From UBA3871 sp041797745 (GTDB lineage Bacteria; Bacillota; Clostridia; Peptostreptococcales; Anaerovoracaceae): DNA of 64,000 nt. Positions 25,511-34,888 of the stretch are shown here, piece after piece. Both the position numbers and the translations under genes were made by a program. The stretch covers positions 1 to 64,000 of the forward strand of contig JBHBZU010000024.1 in assembly GCA_041797745.1 (NCBI GenBank), written 5' to 3'. The number at the start of each line of letters is the position of its first letter. Within the stretch, counting starts at the first letter, position 1. The notes under the pieces are model-generated. The model made no database searches. It was not told the DNA's origin and saw only the letters and a list, made by a program, of their open reading frames with translations.

Positions 25511-26848
25511 ATGACAAATTTAATTGAAGTGGCAAAGAACCCAAGCTATAAAACAAATCACATAATGAAAACCATCTCCGTAGCCATATTTGTATCGCTG
25601 GCGTCAAGACTCAGCTTTGAAATTATAACGGACGGGTTTATTGTGGCGTTTTCTGTTGTGGTAATGGCTATCTTCATCTATTGTTATAATGACTTGTCTC
25701 CGGCATTTATAGCCATGCTTTCAGGTGTGTTTTCACCTATGTTAAGAATTTTTTTGCTATATCTTGAGCGGGGCAATATAGAAGACAGTTTAAGCTCCGC
25801 CATGCCGGATGTAGCTTTCTTTTTCAGCTATGCTCTATTTTATACCTTTATTTACAAATGGATTATTTTAGATCCTAAAAGCATGAAAAACTTTCCTTTC
25901 GCAATATTCTTTTGCGATGCTTTGTCAAATATATTCGAGATGACATGCAGAAGTATTTTGGCGGAGCATATGCTTGTTAATGTGCAGGTATTGCTGTATT
26001 TAGTTATAATAGCATTAATTCGTACAGGTTTTATCATGTTTATTATAGTGGCAATAGAAGCCTATTCTTCTTTCCTTTTACAAATGGAACACGACGAAGA
26101 GTATAAGAAGCTTTTGACCCAAGCCTCCATTTTTGAAAGTGAGTTAAGACTCATGGAAAAGAATGCGGCGGAAATCGAAGATATTATGAAAAAGGCATAT
26201 GACCTGCACAAATCATCCCAAGGAAGAACCGACATTCCTGAAAATTATAAAAGTGCTTTTTTAGACATAGCAAGAGAGGCACATGAAGTAAAGGGCGATT
26301 ATATTTCAGCCATTGATATGCTTAGGGAAACCTATTCAGGAGTTGTCAGCGATGAGGGCATGAAGATGAGCGACATAATTGCTTTAGAACGTGCAAACGC
26401 CTTTTCCATCATTAGAAAAAACAACTTGAAGATTGAAATTTCCTTAAAACTGCAATGCGATTTTATGGTGATTGACAGTTTTCCGATGATGTCCATCATA
26501 CGAAATCTCCTTACAAATGCTGTGGAAGCCATAGGCAGAAAACCGGGAACTATCCAAGTACAGTTGTATCTTGAGAAAAAAGATAATGTGGCTGAAAATT
26601 ATATAATTAAAGTAAGGGATGATGGCAATGGAATTGCAGAAAATGAGTTAGACAGCGTTTTCATCCAATTTTACAGTACGAAGTTTAACCCTGAAACAGG
26701 AAATATTCAGCGAGGCATAGGTCTTAGTTTGGTAAAAGATTATGTGGAAGAAATCTTCGGAGGGCGCGTTTGTGTAGAAAGCGAGCCTGAAAAGTTTGCG
26801 GAATTTACCATTGTAATTCCTGCAAAGCGTGAGGAGGTAATTGCATGA
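25511..26848 (+). CDS. glnK: Sensor histidine kinase, GlnK/DcuS-like with GHKL ATPase domain
   Basis: 445 residues from ATG 25511 (AAAGG 7 bases upstream); ATG 25493, overlapping the rocB end, would add 6 residues and cannot be excluded. About five or six membrane helices fill residues 15-185, then a coiled segment, then the kinase. The phospho-acceptor is probably His258 in AREAHEVKGDY, like the HEVK/HDIK boxes of GlnK-type kinases. The ATP-binding motifs are NLLTNAVEAIG (N box), DDGNGI (G1) and RGIGLSLV (G2). The paired regulator has the GlnL/YcbB output domain, so by analogy it senses an amino acid, perhaps glutamine or arginine, and controls the symporter downstream. Confidence 0.82.
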   Translation: MTNLIEVAKNPSYKTNHIMKTISVAIFVSLASRLSFEIITDGFIVAFSVVVMAIFIYCYNDLSPAFIAMLSGVFSPMLRIFLLYLERGNIEDSLSSAMPDVAFFFSYALFYTFIYKWIILDPKSMKNFPFAIFFCDALSNIFEMTCRSILAEHMLVNVQVLLYLVIIALIRTGFIMFIIVAIEAYSSFLLQMEHDEEYKKLLTQASIFESELRLMEKNAAEIEDIMKKAYDLHKSSQGRTDIPENYKSAFLDIAREAHEVKGDYISAIDMLRETYSGVVSDEGMKMSDIIALERANAFSIIRKNNLKIEISLKLQCDFMVIDSFPMMSIIRNLLTNAVEAIGRKPGTIQVQLYLEKKDNVAENYIIKVRDDGNGIAENELDSVFIQFYSTKFNPETGNIQRGIGLSLVKDYVEEIFGGRVCVESEPEKFAEFTIVIPAKREEVIA

Positions 26849-27684
26849 AATATTATGTGATAGACGACAATTTAGGAACAGCTAAGGGGCTGAAAAGTAT
26901 TATCGGCGCGCGAAAAGGAGCTGTGGTCTGCGGCTTTGCAACAGACCCAAGGGACGCACTTAAGGATATTGACGTCGACAGACCGGAAGTTGTTTTAGTT
27001 GACCTCTTAATGCAGGAAATGGATGGAATCACCCTTGTAAAAGAGGTTAAGAAAAAGCACCCCAATATTTATTTTGTCATGATTTCAAAGATACAGGACA
27101 AAGAGATGGTGCAGCAAGCCTACGAAGCAGGGATAGAATATTTTATACACAAACCCATAAATATGGTTGAAGTGGATAAAATCCTTTCTCATGTGGAGGA
27201 AAAGGCCATGCTTACAGGAATTATGCAAAACATCCAAAGCCTAGTAACCCATACGGAACCTGTCAAAGAAGAAAATATGCCAAAGCGCAGCTATGCAGAC
27301 GAAATAGACATTATTTTGGGCAGTTTGGGTATGCTTGGGGAAAAGGGAACTAAAGAGATAAGAGAAGTATATGAGCTTGTGGCAAGACGAGGCGGAGCCT
27401 ACAACAAGGAAATGTTAAGCGAGGTGGCGCAGGCTGAGGGCAGTACCGTTAGAAATGTAGAACAGCGAGTAAGACGCGCCATTAAAAAAGGGATGACAAA
27501 TGCCGCCCACGTAGGTCTTGATGATTTCGACAATGAAACCTTTGCGGTTTATGCAAATTATGTATTTGATTTCACCAATCTCAAGGAAGAAATGAATTTC
27601 ATATTAGGAAAGAGCAGCTGCGGAGGACGGGTAAATATAACAAGATTTATGGAGGGACTTATAGTTTATTCCAAAAATAAGTAA
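26845..27684 (+). CDS. glnL: Response regulator with YcbB-type DNA-binding domain (GlnL-like)
   Basis: 279 residues. Receiver domain 1-120: acidic pocket D7-D8, phospho-acceptor D53 in VLVDLLMQEMDG, and conserved Lys in IHKPIN. Residues about 145-275 match the YcbB output domain of GlnL (IREVYELVARRGGAYNKEML, VRNVEQRVRRAIKKGM, YANYVFDF). The start overlaps the kinase stop by 4 bases (ATGA). In Bacillus, GlnL activates glutamine transport; here the next gene is an AGCS symporter, 124 bases away, the likely target. Confidence 0.85.
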   Translation: MKYYVIDDNLGTAKGLKSIIGARKGAVVCGFATDPRDALKDIDVDRPEVVLVDLLMQEMDGITLVKEVKKKHPNIYFVMISKIQDKEMVQQAYEAGIEYFIHKPINMVEVDKILSHVEEKAMLTGIMQNIQSLVTHTEPVKEENMPKRSYADEIDIILGSLGMLGEKGTKEIREVYELVARRGGAYNKEMLSEVAQAEGSTVRNVEQRVRRAIKKGMTNAAHVGLDDFDNETFAVYANYVFDFTNLKEEMNFILGKSSCGGRVNITRFMEGLIVYSKNK

Positions 27685-27808
27685 GAAAAAAATCTTTTTG
27701 CAATTTATATATATTATAAAATTTGAATATTTCTGAATATTTTTGAGAGAAATATGTAAAATCTGACTAACAAATGAATCCCCATTTTCATAACGAAAGG
27801 AGAATACT

Positions 27809-29311
27809 ATGTTAGACAATTTTGCATCATGGATTAACGGGTACTTATGGTCACCGTTCCTAGTGTATCTCGCAATTGCGGTTGGATTATTCTTATCCAT
27901 CGGACTCAAATTTCCGCAGTTCAGATTAATCAAGGATATGGTTGGTCAACTCACAAAGGGGTCCGGAAGTGACACAGGAGTTTCATCATTTCAGGGCTTT
28001 TGCATGGCTTTAGGAGGTCGTGTCGGAACAGGAAATATCGCAGGTGTTGCCTCTGCCATCGGTACAGGCGGACCGGGAGCTGTTTTCTGGATGTGGATGA
28101 TTGCCCTTTTCGGCGCAGGTTCAGCTTTTGCCGAGTCCTCTCTTGCACAGGTTTATAAGACCACTGCTATGGGCGAATATCGTGGAGGTCCTGCTTTCTA
28201 CATTGAAAGAGGTCTTAGATGTAAGCCGCTCGCAATTGTTTTTGCTCTTGCAACCATTCTTGCTATGACTATCACAGGTCCTACAGTACAGGCAAATGCT
28301 ATTTCAACTGCATTTAAGGGAATTAACCTTAACATAAGCCCTGTAGTAATCGGTGTAATAGTTGCTTTATTATTCATCGCTGTTACAATTGGCGGAGTAA
28401 AGAGAATCGGTTCCTTTGCAAGCCTTGTTGTTCCTATTATGGCTGGAGTATATTTGATTCTTGCAATAATTATTTTAATAGTAAATTTCCAGCAGATTAT
28501 TCCAATGTTTGTTTTAATCTTTAAGTGTGCTTTTAACGCAGAAGCTGCCTTTGGCGGTGTATTCGGTTCTTGTATTATGATGGGCGTTAAGAGAGGTATC
28601 TACTCCAACGAAGCAGGTTGGGGTTCAGGTGCTCATGCAGCTGCAACAGCTGAGGTTTCTCATCCGGCTAAGCAGGGACTTGCACAGGCTTTCTCAGTTT
28701 ACATCGACACACTTCTTGTTTGTACAGCAACAGCTATCATGTTACTTTCCACAGGCTGCTACAATGTATTAGATTCCAACGGAAATGCAATTTATGAGGG
28801 TCTTGCAGGAGTTGAAGCAGGTCCGGGATTTGTACAGGGAGCTATAAACAGCTTCATACCGGGATTTGGTGCTCCGTTTGTAACTATTGCAATGTTCTTC
28901 TTTGCATTCACAACTTTACTTTCTTTCGCAGTTTATGCAGACTCAGCAATACAGTATATCGCTGAAAACACAAACGATAAAATTAAGAAATCTTGCTACT
29001 ATATCGGATGTATGGTTATTGCCGTACTGGCACTGATGGCATCAATGAAAGACATGACAACTGCATGGAACTATGCTGACGTTGGCGTAGGCTTAATGTG
29101 CTGGCTCAACTTCCCTGTTCTTATTCTCATGGCGCCACAGACTTTCAGACTTCTTAAGGACTATGAAAAGCAAAAGAAGATGGGTTTAGACCCTGTATTT
29201 ATCCCTGAAGAAGCAGGCTTCAAAAATTGCGACTTATGGGATGAAATCGTAAGAGAAAAGTATCAGGATCTTGTAGATGCAAAGCATCAGGCAGAGGGAA
29301 GGAGCGTATAA
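27809..29311 (+). CDS. Sodium:alanine/glycine symporter family transporter
   Basis: 500 residues, about 10-11 membrane helices, AGCS family: GGRVGTGNIAGVASAIGTGG near the N-terminus, GVKRGIYSNEAGWGSGAHA (the family signature), and a cytoplasmic tail. Members import alanine, glycine or glutamine with Na+. Strong ribosome site AAAGGAGA before the ATG. The ornithine carbamoyltransferase gene follows after one base, so transport and catabolism are co-expressed. The upstream GlnK/GlnL-like pair probably regulates it. The substrate is not evident from sequence. Confidence 0.92.
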   Translation: MLDNFASWINGYLWSPFLVYLAIAVGLFLSIGLKFPQFRLIKDMVGQLTKGSGSDTGVSSFQGFCMALGGRVGTGNIAGVASAIGTGGPGAVFWMWMIALFGAGSAFAESSLAQVYKTTAMGEYRGGPAFYIERGLRCKPLAIVFALATILAMTITGPTVQANAISTAFKGINLNISPVVIGVIVALLFIAVTIGGVKRIGSFASLVVPIMAGVYLILAIIILIVNFQQIIPMFVLIFKCAFNAEAAFGGVFGSCIMMGVKRGIYSNEAGWGSGAHAAATAEVSHPAKQGLAQAFSVYIDTLLVCTATAIMLLSTGCYNVLDSNGNAIYEGLAGVEAGPGFVQGAINSFIPGFGAPFVTIAMFFFAFTTLLSFAVYADSAIQYIAENTNDKIKKSCYYIGCMVIAVLALMASMKDMTTAWNYADVGVGLMCWLNFPVLILMAPQTFRLLKDYEKQKKMGLDPVFIPEEAGFKNCDLWDEIVREKYQDLVDAKHQAEGRSV

Positions 29312-29312
29312 A

Positions 29313-30311
29313 ATGGCAGTTAATCTGAAAGGAAGACATTTCTTAACATTAATGGATTTTACACCTGTTGAAATCAGATATTTGCTGGATTTATCCCATG
29401 ATTTGAAAGCTAAGAAAAGAGCGGGAATCATAGGCGAAACTATGAAAGGAAAGAACGTAGTTCTTCTCTTTGAAAAGACATCAACAAGAACAAGATGTGC
29501 TTTTGAAGTTGCAGCTCTTGACGAGGGGGCACATGTAACTTTCCTTGATTCAAAATCTTCCCAGATGGGAAAGAAAGAAACCATAGCCGATACAGCTAAG
29601 GTTCTCGGAAGATTCTACGACGGTATCGAATACAGAGGCTTTAAGCAGTCTGTTGTAGAAGAACTTGCAACTAATGCAGGAGTTCCGGTATGGAACGGTC
29701 TTACAGACGTAGACCATCCGACTCAGATTCTCGCGGATCTTCTTACCATTGAAGAACACGTGGCTAAGCCGTTAAACAAGGTTAAGGTAGTGTTCTGCGG
29801 AGACATCAGAAATAATATGGCATATGCATGGATGTACGGCTGTGCTAAAATGGGTATGCATTTTGTAGCATACGGTCCTAAAACTTTAGCTGACGCCATA
29901 GATAAGGATGTGCTGAAAAAAGCAGGCGAAGTGGCAAAGGAAACAGGTGCTGTAATTGAGGTTTCCTCCGACAAGGAATGTCTTAAGGGTGCAGATGTTA
30001 TCTACACAGACATTTGGGCGTCCATGGGAGAAGAAGCACAGATTCCTGAAAGAGTTAAGCTGCTGACACCGTTTAAGGTAACAGGAGAAATGCTTAAGGA
30101 CACAGGAAATCCTGATGTAATCTTTATGCACTGCCTCCCATCTTTCCATGATTTTGACACTACTATGGCGGCAGAACAAAATGAACTTGGATATGATATT
30201 CGCGAAGTAACGGATGAAGTATTCATGTCTAAACATTCTGTGGTTTTCGATGAAGCGGAAAACAGAATGCACACAATCAAAGCTGTTATGGTGGCAACCA
30301 TAGGTAAGTAA
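29313..30311 (+). CDS. argF: Ornithine carbamoyltransferase
   Basis: 332 residues, normal length. Carbamoyl-phosphate loop S57-T-R-T-R61 (EKTSTRTRCAFEVA), HPTQ motif (DVDHPTQILADLL) and ornithine-binding FMHCLPSFHD. It interconverts ornithine plus carbamoyl phosphate and citrulline. The start ATG 29313 has GGAAGGAG 8 bases upstream; the earlier in-frame Met at 29277 is inside the symporter gene. The neighbours (RocB-like, symporter) favour a catabolic, ArcB-like role, but arcA and arcC are not in the window, so direction is uncertain and argF/arcB cannot be separated by sequence alone. Confidence 0.92.
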   Translation: MAVNLKGRHFLTLMDFTPVEIRYLLDLSHDLKAKKRAGIIGETMKGKNVVLLFEKTSTRTRCAFEVAALDEGAHVTFLDSKSSQMGKKETIADTAKVLGRFYDGIEYRGFKQSVVEELATNAGVPVWNGLTDVDHPTQILADLLTIEEHVAKPLNKVKVVFCGDIRNNMAYAWMYGCAKMGMHFVAYGPKTLADAIDKDVLKKAGEVAKETGAVIEVSSDKECLKGADVIYTDIWASMGEEAQIPERVKLLTPFKVTGEMLKDTGNPDVIFMHCLPSFHDFDTTMAAEQNELGYDIREVTDEVFMSKHSVVFDEAENRMHTIKAVMVATIGK

Positions 30312-30328
30312 AAAAGGGCAAATATAAT

Positions 30329-30368
30329 AAAAGGCGTTTGAATTGATTCAAGCGCCTTTTGTGTTTTT
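30329..30368. terminator. Bidirectional rho-independent terminator
   Basis: AAAAGGCG at 30329 pairs with CGCCTTTT ending at 30360, with TTGAAT/ATTCAA continuing the stem. A T-run follows on the plus strand and an A-run precedes, serving the convergent argF and yeiH-like genes. Confidence 0.85.
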
Positions 30369-30396
30369 GCTATATAAGCCTGTTTTTTATTTAATT

Positions 30397-31446
30397 TTAC
30401 CAAAGCCCCATTACATACTGGAGTAAAAGGCTGACACCTGTGATACCTGACCAGCAAAGCGCACCAAGAAGAATAGGCTTACCGCCGGACTTTATCAGCT
30501 TAATCATATTGCTGTTTAAGCCGATGGCAGCCATCGCCATGATGATACAGAACTTGGAAAGTTCTTTAAGGGGGGCAAAGAACGTTGCCGAAACACCTGA
30601 ACCTACGGCAATGGTAGTTATGATGGAGGCGATAATAAAGTAAAGAATGAACATAGGTAAAGATTTTTTTAGACTGAAACCCGAACCTCCCTCAGAGCTT
30701 TTGCCGGAGGTTCTCGCTTTTGAAAGCGCCAATACCAAAGTGATGGGGATAATAGCCAAAGTTCTGGTGAGCTTCACCGTCACAGCCTTGTCGAGAGTCT
30801 GTGTTCCCAGATTCCACATACTGTCCCAAGTGGAAGCGGCTGCGGTAACGGAAGAAGTATCGTTTACAGCAGTTCCTGCGAAAATACCAAAGGCTTCACC
30901 GCTTAAAGTGTCAAAGCCTATCAGATTTCCCAGCATTGGAAATAAAATCGCAGCCAGAACATTGAAGAAGAAAATAACGGAAATGGCTTGAGCTACTTCC
31001 TCATCGTCTGCGTCTATTACGGGAGCGGTTGCGGCAATGGCTGACCCTCCACAGATTGAGGAACCCACACCCACCAGGGTGGAAATGCTTTTAGGAATTT
31101 TCAATGCACGGTGGAATACATAAGCGATGATTAAAGAAGTGGAGATGGTGCAAAGAATTATAGGCAGAGATTGTTTGCCGGTTTGCAGAATAACCCCAAG
31201 GTTCAGCCCAAAACCAAGAAGCACTACGGCAATCTGAAGAATATATTTAGAGGTAAACTTTATACCCTTGCCGGCAGAACCCTTATTCTGCCAAAATAAC
31301 GCAATAACCATGCCTGCAAGAATAGCAATAACAGGTCCGCCTATTATGGAGAATTTCTTTCCAAGCAGCCATGACGGAACTGCAATAAGAAAGCAAACCA
31401 ACATTCCCAACCAGTTGCTTTTAATAAAATCAGTAATTTTTTTCAT
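30397..31446 (-). CDS. yeiH: YeiH/UPF0324 family putative sulfate-exporter-type membrane protein
   Basis: 349 residues with about ten membrane helices. Family features: FSIIGGPVIAILAGM near the N-terminus, GVGSSICGGSAIAA (about 125-140), FGIFAGTAVNDTSSVTAAA (about 186-204), and LKELSKFCIIMAMAAIGLNS near the end. UPF0324/YeiH members are annotated as putative sulfate exporters, with weak experimental support. It is transcribed convergently to argF and shares its terminator. The upstream 310 bases (31447-31756) separate it from ohrR and hold no gene that I can support. Confidence 0.88.
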   Translation of the reverse strand: MKKITDFIKSNWLGMLVCFLIAVPSWLLGKKFSIIGGPVIAILAGMVIALFWQNKGSAGKGIKFTSKYILQIAVVLLGFGLNLGVILQTGKQSLPIILCTISTSLIIAYVFHRALKIPKSISTLVGVGSSICGGSAIAATAPVIDADDEEVAQAISVIFFFNVLAAILFPMLGNLIGFDTLSGEAFGIFAGTAVNDTSSVTAAASTWDSMWNLGTQTLDKAVTVKLTRTLAIIPITLVLALSKARTSGKSSEGGSGFSLKKSLPMFILYFIIASIITTIAVGSGVSATFFAPLKELSKFCIIMAMAAIGLNSNMIKLIKSGGKPILLGALCWSGITGVSLLLQYVMGLW

Positions 31447-31756
31447 TTTCTATGATACCCCCACATTAGATTTATTTTATCCGAAATAAAAATACATATT
31501 AAAACACGTACCCTATAATTATAAACCTATTTATGAAAAAGTGAAGTCTATTTTCTGCAAAGAGCAAAGAGTAAAGAAGAAAATGTGTAGTAACTATTTG
31601 GATAATGTTCAGCTATTACACAGCTGTTATTCAGTTACGGAAGCATCTATATATTGCAGTTCTGTTGTAACGTTTAATTGGAATTTAGAAAGAATTAATC
31701 AATTAATTATAAATCTTCATTTAGCTAAATAAAGATTTTATCTGATTTATTTTTCT
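31447..31756. other. Intergenic stretch without recognised features
   Basis: AT-rich spacer between the starts of yeiH and the end of ohrR, both on the minus strand. It should carry the yeiH promoter, but no convincing -35/-10 pair stands out. A 63-codon plus-strand frame at 31541 has no ribosome site and an unnatural composition. Confidence 0.5.
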
Positions 31757-32191
31757 TCAGTCCTTAAAATTTTCCAATACTTTGTAAAGCAACTCATACA
31801 TAACCTTGACATCATCTTTTTTAATAGGAATACAGTTTCCAAGTTTGATAGGAACATCTGCGATTTGCGATTGAAGCGCTTTTCCTGTCGCGGTTAGATT
31901 GACTGTAACCTTACGTTCATCCTCTGAATCTCTATCTCTGCTGATATATTCTTTAGCTTCCAACTTTTTCAGAAGAGGTGTCAATGTGCCTGAATCCAGC
32001 AAAAGCTTTTCCCCCAATTCGTTTACAGAAGAAGAACCTTTTTCCCATAAAACCATCATGGTTATATATTGTGTATAGGTGAGACCGTAAGGCTCTAAAA
32101 GTGGCTTGTATCTGCGTATAATTTCTTTAGAAACCGCATACAGAGGGAAGCAAAGTTGATTTTCCAATTTTAACTGAGGGTAGTCAGACAT
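31757..32191 (-). CDS. ohrR: MarR-family organic peroxide sensor OhrR
   Basis: 144 residues. It has the OhrR signature around the reactive cysteine, C14 in ENQLCFPLYA, and the winged helix LLLDSGTLTPLLKKLEAKEYISR followed by DERKVTVNLT. A second cysteine, C120, near the C-terminus suggests the 2-Cys type, in which a disulfide forms on oxidation, rather than the single-Cys Bacillus type. It sits 98 bases downstream of the peroxidase gene on the same strand and is probably cotranscribed. A TACAATTAAATTATA box upstream of that gene is the likely operator. AAAGGT ribosome site before the ATG. Confidence 0.88.
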   Translation of the reverse strand: MSDYPQLKLENQLCFPLYAVSKEIIRRYKPLLEPYGLTYTQYITMMVLWEKGSSSVNELGEKLLLDSGTLTPLLKKLEAKEYISRDRDSEDERKVTVNLTATGKALQSQIADVPIKLGNCIPIKKDDVKVMYELLYKVLENFKD

Positions 32192-32289
32192 ATTATATTA
32201 CCTTTCACATTACGTTTTAGTTATTCCTATAGATAATCAATTTCAATATTTTTCGCTAATGGACAAGAAATTAAAACTTATGCACTGAT

Positions 32290-32832
32290 TTATAGTAAAG
32301 TTTCAACGAAAACTCGCACTGATTTCATATCCGCAGTGGGCTCAAAGCGTTTTACGACATTACCCTCTCTGTCCACTACAAATTTAGTGAAATTCCACTT
32401 TATGTCAGGGTTATTCTTGTAATTAGGGTCGACGGTTTTCAAAAGAGCTGACATTGCAAGTGCTTTAGCTCCTTTTCCAAAACCCTCGAAACCTGCTTGA
32501 GATTTGAGGTAAGTATATAGGGGCAGTTCATTTTCGCCGTTAACATCAGATTTTTTCATCTGAGGAAATTGCGTTCCGTAATTTAACTTACAGAACTGAT
32601 GTATTTCCTCGTCAGAACCCGGCGCTTGTTCTTTAAATTGGTTGCAAGGCACATCTATGATTTCAAGCCCCTTTTCATGTAGTTCCTCGTACATATCTTC
32701 AAGCGGTTTATAATGGGGTGTGAAGCCACAGCCTGTTGCAGTGTTTACTATAAGCAAAACTTTCCCCTCGTAATCATGCATGGATACTTCATTCCCGAAA
32801 ATATCCTTTAATTTGTAATCATAAATTTTCAT
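32290..32832 (-). CDS. gpx: Glutathione peroxidase family thiol peroxidase
   Basis: 180 residues. Catalytic tetrad visible: peroxidatic C35 (TATGCGFTPHY), Q69 (FKEQAPG), W136-N137 (IKWNFTKF). Bacterial Gpx enzymes generally use thioredoxin. VPCNQF holds C63 and HQFCKL a further Cys that may resolve the disulfide. I chose the ATG at 32832 over an upstream in-frame GTG (32859) because it gives the usual MKIYDYKLKDI start. With ohrR downstream and an OhrR box over the promoter, it serves peroxide defence in an oxygen-sensitive cell. Confidence 0.92.
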   Translation of the reverse strand: MKIYDYKLKDIFGNEVSMHDYEGKVLLIVNTATGCGFTPHYKPLEDMYEELHEKGLEIIDVPCNQFKEQAPGSDEEIHQFCKLNYGTQFPQMKKSDVNGENELPLYTYLKSQAGFEGFGKGAKALAMSALLKTVDPNYKNNPDIKWNFTKFVVDREGNVVKRFEPTADMKSVRVFVETLL

Positions 32833-32959
32833 CTTGTATCTCACTTTCTTAATAGACACGTTTGTCTAAAAATGGTTTGTTAGCCCATGTATAAGCTCGT
32901 CTAAATCGCTTCCCATGGAATACAGTTTTCTAATGTCTAAACTTTTAGAAATTCAGCAA

Positions 32960-33006
32960 TTAGATTGCGTACAATTAAATTATACACAATCTAAATTCTC
33001 TGTCAA
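32960..33006 (-). promoter_or_regulatory. gpx-ohrR promoter overlapped by an OhrR box
   Basis: On the minus strand: TTGACA (33006-33001), 16-base spacer, TATAAT (32984-32979). TACAATTAAATTATA at 32970-32984 differs from the Bacillus OhrR operator core by one base and covers the -10. It is nested in a larger imperfect palindrome with TTAGATTG (32960) and CAATCTAA (ending 32994) arms. Repression by OhrR and release by peroxide are expected. The remaining bases up to 33146 lead to the next plus-strand gene and contain a TATAAT near 33053. Confidence 0.8.
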
Positions 33007-33146
33007 CAGGTATTATTTATTTTTTACTTTTTAGAAAACTCTTACTGTGATATAATGATATAAAATATAATCTAAAAGGGACATAGCTTGAACATATTGG
33101 GAATGGGAAACAGTTTTATTATGAATTATGAATAGGGAGAAGACGA

Positions 33147-34874
33147 ATGAAAAGAGCTCTTATCAGTTGCTTGGCAGCTACACTTGTGCTTACAAGCGGA
33201 TTATTCTCATTTGTGGCAGCAGACACTGCCACAGGTCTTGCAGACGTGCAGACCTCAGTGGAAAATTATGATGTAAAACTGGACGTTAAGACTCCTACAG
33301 GTATCTTGGTAGACGGCGGTTATTTGTACGTGGTGGATCAGGCATCCAACAGAGTGGTTCGTGCCGCCTTAGACGCAAATGCGGCAGTGGGAACGGCAGG
33401 CTACACTTTAAACGCGGCACAGCACCAAGCTGCCAGTGCTTCAGACAATGTGAGAGGCTATAACTGGGAGCTGGTTGCAGGAAAAACCTTGCCAAGAGAC
33501 CGATACAGTCAGGCGGCAGGCGGATATTTGGACGGTATCAGCAAGTACGCCCTCTTTAACAGCCCAAACAGCATTGTCAAGTACGGAAAGGGCTACGCAG
33601 TCAGCGATACGGGTAATAATGTAATAAGATACATTATAGCAGGTCAAACCAGAACCCTTTCAGGTTCAGGCGAGGCAGGTTTTTCCGACGGCAGAGCCGC
33701 AGGGGCGTCCTTTAATGCGCCAACGGGTCTGGCAGTGGATCCTGAGGGTAACCTTTACATTGCCGACACAGGCAACAACGCCATCAGGTGTATGGACACT
33801 AACGGAAATGTAACTACCCTCATTACAGGGCTGGCGGGGCCGAGAGGTTTGGTTTTCGCCGGTGGCACGCTGTACATTACAGACACAGGACGTCAGCGTA
33901 TCTTAAAATATAACGAAAAGAAAGAACTGTGGATGAGGGCGGGTGACCGTACCTCTGAAAAGGACTATATTGACGCCAACCGCATGACAGAGGGCGGAAA
34001 TATCAACGGCAATATCAGAAGCGCCCGTTTCGACAATCCTATCGGTATTACAGCAGGTGAAGACGGTGCGACTCTCTATGTCGGCGATACAGGGAACAAT
34101 TCTATCAGAAAGATTTCGGGGGAGGAAGTAAGCACGATTGCTCAAGCCAACTCCGTCACCCTTGAACGCTTTCCGGGAGACGCAATGGCGTTGTGTTACT
34201 GGGGCGGTCAGCTCTTTGTGGCAGACGCGGCGGCAGGCATTACCGCCATGGAAGTCAATGACAAAACAGAGGGCATTTCCGCAAGCAAGACCTTTGGGGA
34301 TGTACCTGCAACAGCATGGTATAGCGATGCAGTAACTTATGCATATAACCATGGGCTGTTTAACGGTACAAGCCCTAACTCATTCTCTCCTCAGGGAAAG
34401 ATGACTCGCGGTATGTTCGTTACAGTAATCAGTCGCCTTTATGGAGAAACTTATCCGGGCGACGTTATGGGGGGCAGCAGCACTTTTGCAGATGTGGCTG
34501 AAAATCAATACTTTGCGGGACCTGCGGCTTGGGCTGCGGAACGCAAGATTATCGGCGGTATCGGCGGTGGACTGTTTGCTCCAAATGAAAATGTAACTCG
34601 CCAACAGATGTCCGTCATTATGTACAACTACGCAAAAAATCTCAACATGGACATTACTCTTACCGACACGGCCATTGCAAAGTTCAATGCTATGCCGGAT
34701 GCAGACAAAACAGAAAACTGGGCAAAGGAAGCTATGATTTGGGCAATGGGTCACGATATCCTCAAGGGTAAAGATGGCAATTTGGCACCTGAAGCTGCGG
34801 CAACTCGCGCCGAAGTAGCTCAAATTGTTAAGAACTTTGCATCAGCCAAGTTGGAAAAGGTAGAAGAGAAGTAA
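33147..34874 (+). CDS. Secreted NHL-repeat protein with three SLH domains
   Basis: 575 residues. Signal peptide about 1-25 (LISCLAATLVLTSGLFSFVA). Residues about 40-370 contain NHL-type beta-propeller blades, for example NAPTGLAVDPEGNLYIADTG and a second ITAGEDGATLYVGDTGNNSI. Three S-layer-homology domains follow: about 383-433 (FGDVPATAWYSDAV), 446-500 (TFADVAENQYF) and 515-570 (WAKEAMIWAMG). The SLH repeats would anchor it to wall polymers; the propeller is a binding platform of unknown ligand. GGGAGA ribosome site before the ATG. The FecR-like secreted protein follows after 14 bases, so the two are probably one operon and may form a surface complex. Confidence 0.88.
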   Translation: MKRALISCLAATLVLTSGLFSFVAADTATGLADVQTSVENYDVKLDVKTPTGILVDGGYLYVVDQASNRVVRAALDANAAVGTAGYTLNAAQHQAASASDNVRGYNWELVAGKTLPRDRYSQAAGGYLDGISKYALFNSPNSIVKYGKGYAVSDTGNNVIRYIIAGQTRTLSGSGEAGFSDGRAAGASFNAPTGLAVDPEGNLYIADTGNNAIRCMDTNGNVTTLITGLAGPRGLVFAGGTLYITDTGRQRILKYNEKKELWMRAGDRTSEKDYIDANRMTEGGNINGNIRSARFDNPIGITAGEDGATLYVGDTGNNSIRKISGEEVSTIAQANSVTLERFPGDAMALCYWGGQLFVADAAAGITAMEVNDKTEGISASKTFGDVPATAWYSDAVTYAYNHGLFNGTSPNSFSPQGKMTRGMFVTVISRLYGETYPGDVMGGSSTFADVAENQYFAGPAAWAAERKIIGGIGGGLFAPNENVTRQQMSVIMYNYAKNLNMDITLTDTAIAKFNAMPDADKTENWAKEAMIWAMGHDILKGKDGNLAPEAAATRAEVAQIVKNFASAKLEKVEEK

Positions 34875-34888
34875 TATAGGAGAATATC

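Noticed and set aside
30440..30991. Plus-strand open frames opposite yeiH
   Set aside because: Shadows of a well-supported membrane protein gene on the minus strand.
31541..31732. 63-codon plus-strand frame between yeiH and ohrR
   Set aside because: No ribosome site, no recognisable family, unnatural composition.
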